Assembly: GCF_003123685.1 (NCBI RefSeq)
Contig: NZ_QCYJ01000127.1
Location: 558,001-622,000 of the forward strand
Length of the DNA: 64,000 bases
Source: Nocardia aurea
GTDB lineage: Bacteria; Actinomycetota; Actinomycetes; Mycobacteriales; Mycobacteriaceae
Direction of reading: 5' to 3'
A model generated the notes under the pieces. It made no database searches. It was given only the letters and a program-made list of their open reading frames with translations, and was not told the origin of the DNA. Each line of letters begins with the position of its first letter. The first letter of the stretch is position 1. Made by a program: the position numbers and the translations under genes. Shown piece by piece: positions 17,669-26,070 of the stretch.

Positions 17669-18613
17669 ATGCGCGATTTCGATATCCCGCTGCCCCTCGC
17701 GCGGGCGGTGCTCGATCCCGTCTTCCGCGTCATCCTCAACGATCGCCTGCCGTTCGCGGCGCAGCGCGTGCTCATGGACGTGATGTCGCGCGCGCAGCCG
17801 GTGCCCGACGACACCGTCGTGCGACGACTGCGGCTGGCGGGCAGGCCCGCGGAGCGGATCACCTCGGCCTCGACCGCGATCGACGGGCCGCGCGCGCGGG
17901 CGGCGGACTCGGGCGCGATCCTGTACCTGCACGGCGGCGGGTACACGGTCGGCTCGCTGACCACGCATCGCTCGCTGGCGGCCCGGCTCGCGCACGGCAC
18001 CGACTGCCCGGTGTATGTGCTCGACTACCGGCTCGCGCCGGAGCATCCCTTCCCCGCCGCGCTCGACGACGCGGAGACCGCGTTCCTCGAACTCGTCCGG
18101 GAGAAGGGGCACCGGCCGGAGCGGATCGCCATCGCGGGTGATTCCGCGGGCGGCGGGCTCACCCTCGCCACCGCGCAGCGACTCGTCGCCGACCACGGGC
18201 TCACCCCCGCCGCGCTCGGGCTCATCGCCCCGTGGAGCGACCCCAACCTGATTCCCGACCGCGAACGCGATCTGGTCGTCAATCGGCCCTGGTCACGCTC
18301 GTGCGCCGCGGCCTACCTCGGCGCGGGCGACGGCGACGTTTCCGGATACGCGCCGCTGCGCGGTGAACTGCACGGCCTGCCTCCGACCTACCTCCAGGTC
18401 GACGAGGGCGAGATGCTCTACGACCAATGCCTGACGCTGGAGGCGGCGCTGCGCGACGCGGGCGTGCACGTCCGGTTCAGCCGGACACGCGGACTGTGGC
18501 ATGTCGCGCAACTGCAGGCCGGGCTGATCGGGGCCGCGGCCGCCGAGGTGCGGGAACTGGCCGATTTCCTGCGTGAAGCGTTACAGCCGGTGTCGGTCCG
18601 GGATCTAGGATGA
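17669..18613 (+). CDS. Alpha/beta hydrolase, hormone-sensitive-lipase family (LipR-like)
   Basis: A 314-residue esterase. The oxyanion motif HGGG lies at 88-91 and the nucleophile elbow GDSAGG has Ser159. The acid and base are likely the Asp in LQVDEGEMLYD and the His in GLWHVAQ. It would cleave the ester made by the monooxygenase and release acid and alcohol. It sits 3 nt behind the SDR gene. No signal peptide is seen, so it is cytosolic. Confidence 0.9.
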   Translation: MRDFDIPLPLARAVLDPVFRVILNDRLPFAAQRVLMDVMSRAQPVPDDTVVRRLRLAGRPAERITSASTAIDGPRARAADSGAILYLHGGGYTVGSLTTHRSLAARLAHGTDCPVYVLDYRLAPEHPFPAALDDAETAFLELVREKGHRPERIAIAGDSAGGGLTLATAQRLVADHGLTPAALGLIAPWSDPNLIPDRERDLVVNRPWSRSCAAAYLGAGDGDVSGYAPLRGELHGLPPTYLQVDEGEMLYDQCLTLEAALRDAGVHVRFSRTRGLWHVAQLQAGLIGAAAAEVRELADFLREALQPVSVRDLG

Positions 18614-18712
18614 TCACGCACCCCGTATCCACCGGCCGATGGTTCCGCTCGAAACAAGATTCGGACAAATTTCCGGTGGTCGACATGACGACGCGCCCAT
18701 ACGTGTCGTAGA

Positions 18713-18726
18713 TTACTGGCGAGTAA
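18713..18726. promoter_or_regulatory. Palindromic operator TTACTGGCGAGTAA at the fadD promoter
   Basis: TTACT-GGCG-AGTAA is a 14-nt inverted repeat, 20 nt before the fadD start. It overlaps the end of a TAGATT -10 box (18709-18714) and the expected transcription start. The form suits a TetR-type repressor sensing acyl-CoA. It differs from the two operators of the neighbouring tetR gene, so a regulator encoded elsewhere is likely. Confidence 0.6.
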
Positions 18727-18745
18727 ACCACGTGGAAGGGCAGTG

Positions 18746-20539
18746 ATGCGCGAGTTCGAAGTTCCGGCTTCCTACACCATTCCGGAGGACGCGAACAATT
18801 CCGACAACGTCTTCCGGCATGCCGAACAGTCACCGAACGCGGTGCTGTTCAACCTGTCGGACGGCAACGGCGGCTGGCGGAATGTCACCGCCGCGGAGTT
18901 CGCGAAGACGGTGACCGGCATCGCCAAGGGTTTGATCGCCTCGGGCATCGAACTCGGTGACCGGGTCGCGATCATGGCCCCCACCCGGTACGAATGGGTC
19001 GCCTTCGATTTCGCCATCTGGGCCGCGGGCGGCTGCACCGTCGCCATCTACGACAGCTCCGCCGCCGAGCAGGCCAAATGGATCCTGCAGGATTCGGCCA
19101 CCAAACTGCTGGTCCTCGACAACGACAAGCACCGCGCGACGATCGACGAGATCGAAGCGGGTTCGCTGCCGGATCTGAAGGAAACCCTGCAGATCGACAA
19201 GGGCGCGGTCGACCAGCTGATCGAGCGCGGCGCCGACCTCGACGATCAGGTCGTGCACGACCGTCGCAAGCAGGTCAACGCGGCCTCGCCCGCGACCCTG
19301 ATCTACACCTCGGGCACCACCGGCCGCCCCAAGGGCGTCATGCTCTCGCATGCCAACCTCTGGGCGGAGTCGAAGTCCGACCGGCTCGCGCTGCGCAAGT
19401 ACATCCAAGAGGGCAAGAAAACCCTCATGTTCCTGCCGCTGGCCCACGTCTTCGCGCGCGCGGTCACGCTGACCTCGTTCGACGCGAAGGTGATCCTCGC
19501 CTTCACCGCCGACTGGACCACCCTGGTCGAACAGTTCGGCAGCTACCACCCGCACTTCATCCTCGCCGTGCCGCGCGTGTTCGAGAAGGTGTTCAACGGC
19601 GCGAAGCAGAAGGCGCACGACGGCGGCAAGGGCAAGATCTTCGACGCCGCCGCGGACACCGCCATCGAGTGGAGCGAATCCCTCGACAACGGCGGTCCCG
19701 GTCTGGTGCTCAAGCTCAAGCACGGCGTCTTCGACAAGCTCGTCTACAGCAAGCTGCGGGTCGCGCTCGGCGGACAGTGCCAGGCGGCTGTCTCGGGCGG
19801 CGGACCGCTCGGCGCGCGCCTGGGCCACTTCTTCCGCGGCGTCGGCGTCACCGTCTACGAGGGTTACGGTCTCACCGAATCCACCGCGGCCGTCACCGTC
19901 AACACCCCCGAGAACCTGCGGGTCGGCAGCGTCGGCAAGCCGATCGAGGGCCATTCGGTCAAGATCGCCGAGGACGGCGAACTGCTGCTGCGCGGTTCGG
20001 TCATCTTCGACGGCTACTGGGGTAACGCGGAAGCCACCGAGGACGCCTTCGCCGACGGCTGGTTCAAGACCGGCGATCTGGGCGCCATCGACGCCGACGG
20101 CTTCGTCACCATCACCGGCCGCAAGAAGGAGATCATCGTCACCGCGGGCGGCAAGAACGTCTCCCCCGCGCTGCTCGAGGATTCGCTGCGGGCCCATCCG
20201 CTGATCAGCCAGGTCATGGTGGTCGGCGACGGCCAGCCGTTCGTCGGCGCGCTGATCACCCTCGATCCCGAGGCGCTGCCGGGCTGGAAGGAACGCAACG
20301 GCGTCTCCGCGGACACCTCGATCGAGCAGCTGATCGAGAACCCGGCCATCGTCGCCGAAATCGATGCCGCGGTCGCGGACACCAACAAGAAGGTGTCCCA
20401 CGCCGAGGCCATCAAGAAGATCCGCATCCTCGCCGTCGACTGGACCCAGGAGACCGGCGAACTCACCCCGAAGATGTCGCTCAAGCGCGCCGTCGTGATG
20501 AAGCAGTACGCCTCCGAGGTGGAGAAGATCTACAGCTGA
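18746..20539 (+). CDS. Long-chain fatty-acid-CoA ligase (FadD15-like)
   Basis: A 597-residue AMP-forming acyl-CoA synthetase. The AMP-binding motif is YTSGTTGRPKGVMLSH, followed by YGLTESTAAV and the hinge GWFKTGDLG. The C-terminal catalytic lysine region is present (ELTPKMSLKR). It activates fatty acids to acyl-CoA through an acyl-adenylate. The N-terminus MREFEVPASYTIPE resembles mycobacterial FadD15. ATG 18746 is preferred over GTG 18743, with GGAAGG 7 nt upstream. It has its own promoter and operator, separate from the monooxygenase operon. Confidence 0.92.
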   Translation: MREFEVPASYTIPEDANNSDNVFRHAEQSPNAVLFNLSDGNGGWRNVTAAEFAKTVTGIAKGLIASGIELGDRVAIMAPTRYEWVAFDFAIWAAGGCTVAIYDSSAAEQAKWILQDSATKLLVLDNDKHRATIDEIEAGSLPDLKETLQIDKGAVDQLIERGADLDDQVVHDRRKQVNAASPATLIYTSGTTGRPKGVMLSHANLWAESKSDRLALRKYIQEGKKTLMFLPLAHVFARAVTLTSFDAKVILAFTADWTTLVEQFGSYHPHFILAVPRVFEKVFNGAKQKAHDGGKGKIFDAAADTAIEWSESLDNGGPGLVLKLKHGVFDKLVYSKLRVALGGQCQAAVSGGGPLGARLGHFFRGVGVTVYEGYGLTESTAAVTVNTPENLRVGSVGKPIEGHSVKIAEDGELLLRGSVIFDGYWGNAEATEDAFADGWFKTGDLGAIDADGFVTITGRKKEIIVTAGGKNVSPALLEDSLRAHPLISQVMVVGDGQPFVGALITLDPEALPGWKERNGVSADTSIEQLIENPAIVAEIDAAVADTNKKVSHAEAIKKIRILAVDWTQETGELTPKMSLKRAVVMKQYASEVEKIYS

Positions 20540-20553
20540 TCTCTCCCTGATAT

Positions 20554-20596
20554 CAACGGCGCCGTCCGCGAATCGCATTCGCGGACGGCGCCGTTG
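20554..20596 (+). terminator. Perfect 20-bp hairpin terminator of fadD
   Basis: The 20 nt at 20554-20573 are perfectly complementary to 20577-20596 across a 3-nt loop (CGC), 14 nt after the fadD stop. The stem is GC-rich with AT ends and no T-run. It insulates the next gene, which begins on the same strand at 20671. Confidence 0.85.
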
Positions 20597-20670
20597 CGTC
20601 GGGCCGGATGTTCGTCGGCCGTCAGAAAATGGTCACATCGGCGGCGCGGGGGCGGCAGTAGGCTCGATTC

Positions 20671-22527
20671 ATGGCGCGACTGTGGTATCGGATGGCGGCC
20701 GGGATCGTCTCGGCGGGCCTTGCGCTCGGCGTCGCCGAAGTGGTCGCCGCCTTCGTCGGCTCCGAGACCGCGCCGGTGCAGGTCCTCGGCTCGACGGTGA
20801 TCGACCACACGCCGGGTGGATTGCGTGAGTGGGCGATCCAGACCTTCGGCACCAGCGACAAAATGGTGCTCTATTTGTGCATGGCGGTGGTCGCGATACT
20901 GCTGGCCGCCTTCATCGGCGTGGTCGAACGCGGCAACCGCGCGATCGGCTCGTCGGTGTTCGCGGTTTTCGGGGTGGTCACCGCGGTCATCGCGGTCGAA
21001 CAGCACGGGGTCTCCGCCGCGTTCCCGACGGTCGTCGGTGTCGCGGTGGGGATCTACGCGCTGCGTGTGCTCACCCGCCGGGTGGAGGCTTACGAGGACG
21101 CGGTGAGCGACGGTGGGGTGGCCTCGGTATCCGGGGCAGGCGAAGCGGGTCGTGGCTCCCTCGGTACAGGGGAGAGCTCCGCGGCCGCGGTCGGCGTCGT
21201 CGGGACCAGCGTTTCCGGTGTAGGCGATTCGGCGGGCCGGGGCGATACGTCCGCGAATCGGGCACGCGCCGATTCCCCCGAGGCGTGGGCCGATCCGCCT
21301 GAAGCGCGGGCCGATGCGGCTCGAGCGCGCGCGGATTCGGTCGAGGCAGTCGAGGGTGATCGGCTCACCCCCGGTGACCGTACTCCCGCATCGTCGGTAT
21401 CGACCGACCGACCGCAACCCACTCCGCATCCGGCCCTCGTGCCGAACGGCGCGAGCGCACTGCGACGCCGACAACTGCTGCGCGGTGTCGCCATCACCGG
21501 CGGGGTCGCGCTGGTCGCCGGATTCGGCGGCCGACTGCTCGGTTCGCGACGGGCCGACGTCTCGGGTGAACGGGCGGCGGTACAGCTGCCGGAGCCGGTG
21601 GGGCCGCCGATTTCCCTTGCGCCGGAGGCGGATCTGCGTCTTCCGGGACTGACCCCGTATCTCACCCGCAATGCCGATTTCTACCGGATCGACACCGAAC
21701 TCATCGTGCCGCAGCTATCGATCGAGGACTGGTCGCTGCGCATCCACGGCATGGTCGATCGCGAGATCGTGATCCGCTGGACGGATCTGGCGAATCGGCA
21801 GGCGATCGAACGACTGGTGACGTTGGCGTGCGTCTCGAACTCGGTGGGCGGCGATCTGATCGGCAACGCGATGTGGCGCGGTTACCGGCTCGACGAAATG
21901 CTCGCCGAGGCGGGCCCGCACCCCGACGCCGACATGGTCCTGTCGCACAGTGTGGACGGATGGACCGCGAGCACCCCCCTGTCGGCACTCACCGACGGCC
22001 GTGACGCGCTGCTCGCCGTCGGCATGAACGGTGAACCCCTTCCGGTGTCGCACGGCTACCCGGCCCGCATGGTCGTGCCCGGCCTGTACGGCTACGTCTC
22101 GGCCACCAAATGGGTGACCGAACTCGAGGTCACCCGGTTCGACCGCGCGATGGCCTACTGGACCAAGCGCTGGTGGTCCCCGTACGGCCCGGTCAAGACC
22201 GGCACCCGCATCGATACTCCCCGCGCGAACGCCAAGGTCTCGAAAGGCACCGTCGCCATCGCCGGAGTCGCCTGGGCCCAGCACCGCGGCATCGGCGCCG
22301 TCGAGGTCCGGATCGACGGCGGCCCATGGCAGCAGGCGAAACTGTCCGCGGACCAATCGATCGACACCTGGCGCCAATGGGTCTTCGAATGGAACGCCAC
22401 CCCCGGTTCACACACCGTCATCGCCCGCGCCACCGACGGCACGGGCGCCATCCAGACCGCCGACCGCGCGGGCGCCCTCCCTGACGGAGCGACCGGCCAC
22501 CCCGAGATCACCTTCACGGTCAGATAA
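20671..22527 (+). CDS. Membrane-anchored molybdopterin-dependent oxidoreductase (sulfite-oxidase fold)
   Basis: A 618-residue fusion. Residues 1-150 hold four membrane helices. Residues 150-265 are a Pro/Ala/Asp-rich linker with ARAD-type repeats. A fifth helix (about 272-292, GVAITGGVALVAG) leads to an extracytoplasmic sulfite-oxidase domain (about 330-540), where Cys387 in LACVSNSVGG is the expected molybdenum ligand. A Mo-co dimerisation domain (about 540-618) ends the chain. The substrate is unknown; relatives include Rv0218 of M. tuberculosis (from memory). The ATG is 6 nt after a TAGGCT -10 box, so the mRNA is probably leaderless. Confidence 0.88.
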   Translation: MARLWYRMAAGIVSAGLALGVAEVVAAFVGSETAPVQVLGSTVIDHTPGGLREWAIQTFGTSDKMVLYLCMAVVAILLAAFIGVVERGNRAIGSSVFAVFGVVTAVIAVEQHGVSAAFPTVVGVAVGIYALRVLTRRVEAYEDAVSDGGVASVSGAGEAGRGSLGTGESSAAAVGVVGTSVSGVGDSAGRGDTSANRARADSPEAWADPPEARADAARARADSVEAVEGDRLTPGDRTPASSVSTDRPQPTPHPALVPNGASALRRRQLLRGVAITGGVALVAGFGGRLLGSRRADVSGERAAVQLPEPVGPPISLAPEADLRLPGLTPYLTRNADFYRIDTELIVPQLSIEDWSLRIHGMVDREIVIRWTDLANRQAIERLVTLACVSNSVGGDLIGNAMWRGYRLDEMLAEAGPHPDADMVLSHSVDGWTASTPLSALTDGRDALLAVGMNGEPLPVSHGYPARMVVPGLYGYVSATKWVTELEVTRFDRAMAYWTKRWWSPYGPVKTGTRIDTPRANAKVSKGTVAIAGVAWAQHRGIGAVEVRIDGGPWQQAKLSADQSIDTWRQWVFEWNATPGSHTVIARATDGTGAIQTADRAGALPDGATGHPEITFTVR

Positions 22528-22545
22528 TCGCCGGAGCGCCCGGCT

Positions 22546-22609
22546 CGGGCGGACAATCTCGTACACGAACGCCCGAAATCTGTTCGAACGACGCGAGATT
22601 GTCCGCCCG
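22546..22609. terminator. Bidirectional terminator between convergent genes
   Basis: CGGGCGGACAATCTCG (22546-22561) is perfectly complementary to 22594-22609. The 32-nt loop can form a small inner hairpin. It lies between the convergent molybdoenzyme and exporter genes and probably stops transcription from both sides. Confidence 0.7.
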
Positions 22610-22631
22610 GACCGGACTCACCCGGTGACGG

Positions 22632-24113
22632 TCAACCCGCGAGGGTGTCGGCCTTCGAGAGTTTGTCGGTCGGTTCCGCCGCGCGGCCACGGGAGTGGCT
22701 GACGAACAGGGCCGAGGCGACGACGCCGATGAGGAGGATGCAGGCGGGGAGCAGCATCGATTCGGCGAGTGCGGAACTGAAGGCGTCCTTGACGAATTCC
22801 GGTATGGCGCCCTGACCCGCGCCGCCTTCGGCGACCTTGCCGCCGCCGAGTCCGTTGGCGCTCATGCGGGAGGCGATGAGCGCGCTGATCGCGGCGCTGC
22901 CGAGGACCGAACCCACCTGGCGGGTGGTGTTGTAGATACCCGCGCCCGCGCCGGCCTGCTGGACCGGCAGGTTGTGGGTCGCCGTCGACGCCAGCGGGGC
23001 CCAGATGCAGGCGTTGGCGAAGCCGGCGAGCGCGGCGGCGACGAGGAAGACCGCGATCGAGGAATCCGGTGTCATCAGCGCGGCGAACCAGAAGACGGCG
23101 GCGGCGAAGGCGGTGAAGCCGATGGTCGGCACCAGCCGAGGCGGCAGACGATCGGAGAATTTGCCGATGACCGGGGCGAAGAAACCGGTCACGATCGCCA
23201 TCGGCGCGAATACCAGGGCGGATTTGGTCGGCGACATCTCGCGCACGGCCTGCAGGTAGAAGTAGGCGGGCACCATCAGCGCGGTGATGGCCGCGCCCAT
23301 GGCGGCGATGGCGAGATTCGACAGCGCGAAATTGCGGTCCTTGAACAGGCTCAGCGGCAGCAACGGCTCGCCGCGGTTGCGGGCCTGGTTCCAGACGAAC
23401 GCGGCGAGGACGAGCACACCCGCGCCGATCATCAGCCAGATGCCCACCGACCAGTCGTAGGAATTGCCCTCCTGGATACCGAACACCAGCAGGAACAGAC
23501 CGACACCGCTGAGCACGATGCCCGGGATGTCGAATTTGTGGTCGTTGGTCTCCAGTGACGGCACCAGCCAGACGGCCAGCCCGAACGCGATGATGCCGAC
23601 GGGCACGTTGACGAAGAAGATCCACTCCCAGCCGAGGCTGTCGACGAGCACGCCACCCAGAATCGGGCCGACCAGTGTCGCCAGACCCGCGACGCCGCCC
23701 CACAGGCCCATCGCCGCGCCGCGACGATCCGGCGGGAATGTCCTGGTGATGACGGCCATCGTCTGCGGGGTCATCAGCGCCGCGCCGAGTCCCTGCACCG
23801 CGCGGGCCGCGATCAGCATGCCGATGGTGCCGGACAGACCGCACCACAGCGAGGCGGCGGTGAAGACGGCGAGGCCGATGAGGTAGATGTTCTTGGGGCC
23901 GTAGCGGTCGCCGAGTCTGCCGGTCACCAGCAGTGGCACGGCGTAGGTCAGCAGGTAGGCGCTGGTCACCCAGATCACCGAGGAGACATCGGCTCCCAGG
24001 TCTTCCATGATCGCCGGGTTCGCGACGGCGACGATGGTCATATCGAGCAGGATCATGAAGAAGCCGACGACCAGCGCGGTGAGCGCTAGCCACGGATTAC
24101 GTTGGGTGGTCAT
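22632..24113 (-). CDS. DHA2-family drug:H+ antiporter (EmrB/QacA-like MFS)
   Basis: A 493-residue integral membrane protein with about 14 helices. The family motifs are visible: LDMTIVAVANPAI in helix 1, GRLGDRYGPKNIY in loop 2-3, RAVQGLGAALMTPQTMAVI in helices 4-5 and GPILGGVLVD in helix 5 (motif C of exporters). It should expel toxic or hydrophobic compounds using proton motive force. ATG 24113 starts the recognisable protein (MTTQRNPWLAL). It lies 76 nt downstream of a PadR regulator gene on the same strand, which probably controls it. Confidence 0.92.
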   Translation of the reverse strand: MTTQRNPWLALTALVVGFFMILLDMTIVAVANPAIMEDLGADVSSVIWVTSAYLLTYAVPLLVTGRLGDRYGPKNIYLIGLAVFTAASLWCGLSGTIGMLIAARAVQGLGAALMTPQTMAVITRTFPPDRRGAAMGLWGGVAGLATLVGPILGGVLVDSLGWEWIFFVNVPVGIIAFGLAVWLVPSLETNDHKFDIPGIVLSGVGLFLLVFGIQEGNSYDWSVGIWLMIGAGVLVLAAFVWNQARNRGEPLLPLSLFKDRNFALSNLAIAAMGAAITALMVPAYFYLQAVREMSPTKSALVFAPMAIVTGFFAPVIGKFSDRLPPRLVPTIGFTAFAAAVFWFAALMTPDSSIAVFLVAAALAGFANACIWAPLASTATHNLPVQQAGAGAGIYNTTRQVGSVLGSAAISALIASRMSANGLGGGKVAEGGAGQGAIPEFVKDAFSSALAESMLLPACILLIGVVASALFVSHSRGRAAEPTDKLSKADTLAG

Positions 24114-24189
24114 GGGTTCGGTTCCATTCTCGAACTCGTCGAAGGGTGATGAGCGGTCGGGGCCCGGCGCGCCGGGCTCCGTCGCGAGA

Positions 24190-24873
24190 TCAGGGGGAGG
24201 CCGCGGCGGCGCGGCGCGGGACGGGCGGACGCTCGGGATGCCCGGCGTCGGCCCACGGATGTTCCGGTCCGGCGATCCTCGCGCCGGATTCCGGGTCGAA
24301 TCGCTCCCACTCCAGCGCGCCGCTGCCGAGTTCGGCGAGGAAGCCGTCGATCCACGCGATCTCCGCGCCGACGGTCGCGCGCAGGTACGGCAGCACGATC
24401 CAGTACCGACGCGGGACATGGTGTTCGGTGGCCCAGTCCGTCATGCGGTCGAAATCCTCGATATCGGCGCGCAGATGCCGTAGCCGTTCCTGGAGCAGGG
24501 CGGTGACGTCGGCGGCGGGCAGATTGTGCGCCTCCGCCAGCGCGAGCGGGAACATCGGATATTCGGCGTGCGGGTACCGGATGACCTCGGCGATCTTGTT
24601 CCGCAGCGCCTGTTCACCGAGTTCGGTGATGCGATAGGTGGTCCGTTCGGGACGATTGCCCGACCGGTCGACGCCCTCGGCACGCACCAATTCGTGCTCG
24701 GCCAGTCGCGCGACCGTGTGATACAGCGATCCCGGGCGGACCTTGACCAACACGTCTTCACCACGGCGGATCAGCAGCTGATACATCTCGTACGGATGCA
24801 TCGGCCGCTCCGCCAGCAGTGCCAGCACGGCGACCGCGAGCGCGGTCACCCCGGGACGCGCCTGTGGTCCCAT
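24190..24873 (-). CDS. PadR-family transcriptional regulator
   Basis: A 227-residue protein with the PadR winged helix (about residues 8-85: ALAVLALLAERPMHPYEMYQ, then VRPGSLYHTVARL and the basic wing around TYRITELG) and a C-terminal helical dimerisation domain (Vir_act_alpha type). It starts at ATG 24873 with a GAGAGGGG ribosome site. It very likely represses its own promoter and the DHA2 exporter behind it until a drug-like ligand binds. Confidence 0.9.
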   Translation of the reverse strand: MGPQARPGVTALAVAVLALLAERPMHPYEMYQLLIRRGEDVLVKVRPGSLYHTVARLAEHELVRAEGVDRSGNRPERTTYRITELGEQALRNKIAEVIRYPHAEYPMFPLALAEAHNLPAADVTALLQERLRHLRADIEDFDRMTDWATEHHVPRRYWIVLPYLRATVGAEIAWIDGFLAELGSGALEWERFDPESGARIAGPEHPWADAGHPERPPVPRRAAAASP

Positions 24874-24919
24874 TCTTTCCCCTCTCTCGGTCGAGCGTGG
24901 CACCACCGGTCCGCCGTCG

Positions 24920-24955
24920 GTATATCCCACACCAAATACTCCACACGGAATATAC
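24920..24955. promoter_or_regulatory. Inverted-repeat operator upstream of padR
   Basis: GTATATCCC (24920-24928) and GGAATATAC (24947-24955) form an inverted repeat about 47 nt before the padR ATG. A CCACAC direct repeat (24927-24932, 24941-24946) lies inside. It is AT-rich against its surroundings. PadR proteins bind dyads of this kind at their own promoters. Confidence 0.5.
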
Positions 24956-25045
24956 GGTCCGGAACATCGAGGCGGCAAGGGGGTTCCCCGCGCGATCTGT
25001 GATGAAAATGCCTCGCAGAGGCCCGAAATGACGGTATTGCGAAGA

Positions 25046-25975
25046 TCAGAGGGCGTGCTCGTCCAGCCAATCGCGCGCCGCGGTCGCGGGGGAGGTTCCG
25101 GCGCGGACCTTCAGGATCAGGTCGACCAGATCCTCGGTGGTCAGTTCGCCCGCGACGTAGTTCAGTTTCTCCAGGCGACGGTCGTCGAGCATGCCCTTGC
25201 GGAAGATCGGCAGCACGTTCTGCGCCGGGAGCGCGTAATCCTCATCGGTGAGGATCGCGAGGCCGTCGGCCGCGCCGGGGATCAGTGCGGGCGGGCCGGA
25301 GAGGACGCCCACCGGCGAACTACCGTCCAGCAAGGCGTTTCGCAGGGCCGCCGCGTCGGGCAGGGGACGTTTCCCGGCGAAAGCGCATCCGTTGATCGAG
25401 AGTGGCGCGGACGACGCGCGCAGAATGTCGGGGGCGGCGGCGATTCCGGCTTCCCACTCGCCGCAGCGCGGGCCGATGTCGGCGATCGAACGCAGGTCCT
25501 CGCGGTCGGCGACCTCGGCGGGCAGCAGCACGCGCGGCCGCATATCGGTCCCGTCGGCCGGATCGGCGACGACGATGCCCTCCGGCAGCGCCCGATTCAA
25601 CGCGACGGTCACCTGCTGCGGGGTTCGGGCGGTCGTGGCGGAATCCAGGTAGGCCAGCAGTTCTCCGCTGTGTTCGCCGATGAGACCGATCCGCCCCGCG
25701 TCGAGTGCGGCGAGATAGTCGGGCCGCGCTCCGAGTTGCGGCAACACCGCGACGGTGAGTCCGGTGCGCGCGAGCGCGCCCGCGTAGATCTCGGCGAGCA
25801 CCCGGGATTCCACCGAATCTCCCGCGCCGACAACGAATGCCGAACGCGCGTCGTCGCTGCCGCACGATACTGCGGTGACAGCGGCCGTGACCAGCAACAA
25901 CCGTGCCAGCATCCGCTTCGACGCGGCCAGCAACATCCGGCGACACCAACTCTCCGAAGTCGACAGAGCCGACAC
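25046..25975 (-). CDS. Osmoprotectant-type substrate-binding lipoprotein (LpqZ/ProX-like)
   Basis: A 309-residue lipoprotein. The signal sequence (ARLLLVTAAVTA) ends in a lipobox VSC, so the mature protein is tethered outside the membrane. The rest follows the OpuAC/ProX pattern (ESRVLAEIYAGAL, the LIGEHSGELLAYL strand, QNVLPIFRKG, and the helix TEDLVDLILKVRAG). Members bind glycine betaine, choline or related ligands. It is divergent from a complete OpuA operon whose binding protein is a distant paralog. The GTG at 25975 has no clear ribosome site; ATG 25936 would give a shorter signal peptide. Confidence 0.8.
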   Translation of the reverse strand: MSALSTSESWCRRMLLAASKRMLARLLLVTAAVTAVSCGSDDARSAFVVGAGDSVESRVLAEIYAGALARTGLTVAVLPQLGARPDYLAALDAGRIGLIGEHSGELLAYLDSATTARTPQQVTVALNRALPEGIVVADPADGTDMRPRVLLPAEVADREDLRSIADIGPRCGEWEAGIAAAPDILRASSAPLSINGCAFAGKRPLPDAAALRNALLDGSSPVGVLSGPPALIPGAADGLAILTDEDYALPAQNVLPIFRKGMLDDRRLEKLNYVAGELTTEDLVDLILKVRAGTSPATAARDWLDEHAL

Positions 25976-26070
25976 AAAGGCTCAGTAGCGGGCAGTATGG
26001 ACAACCAGAATGTACCGGTGGCCGTCGTCACCCGGCCGCTCGCATAGCTCGCTCTGCCGGAAGGACCCCA

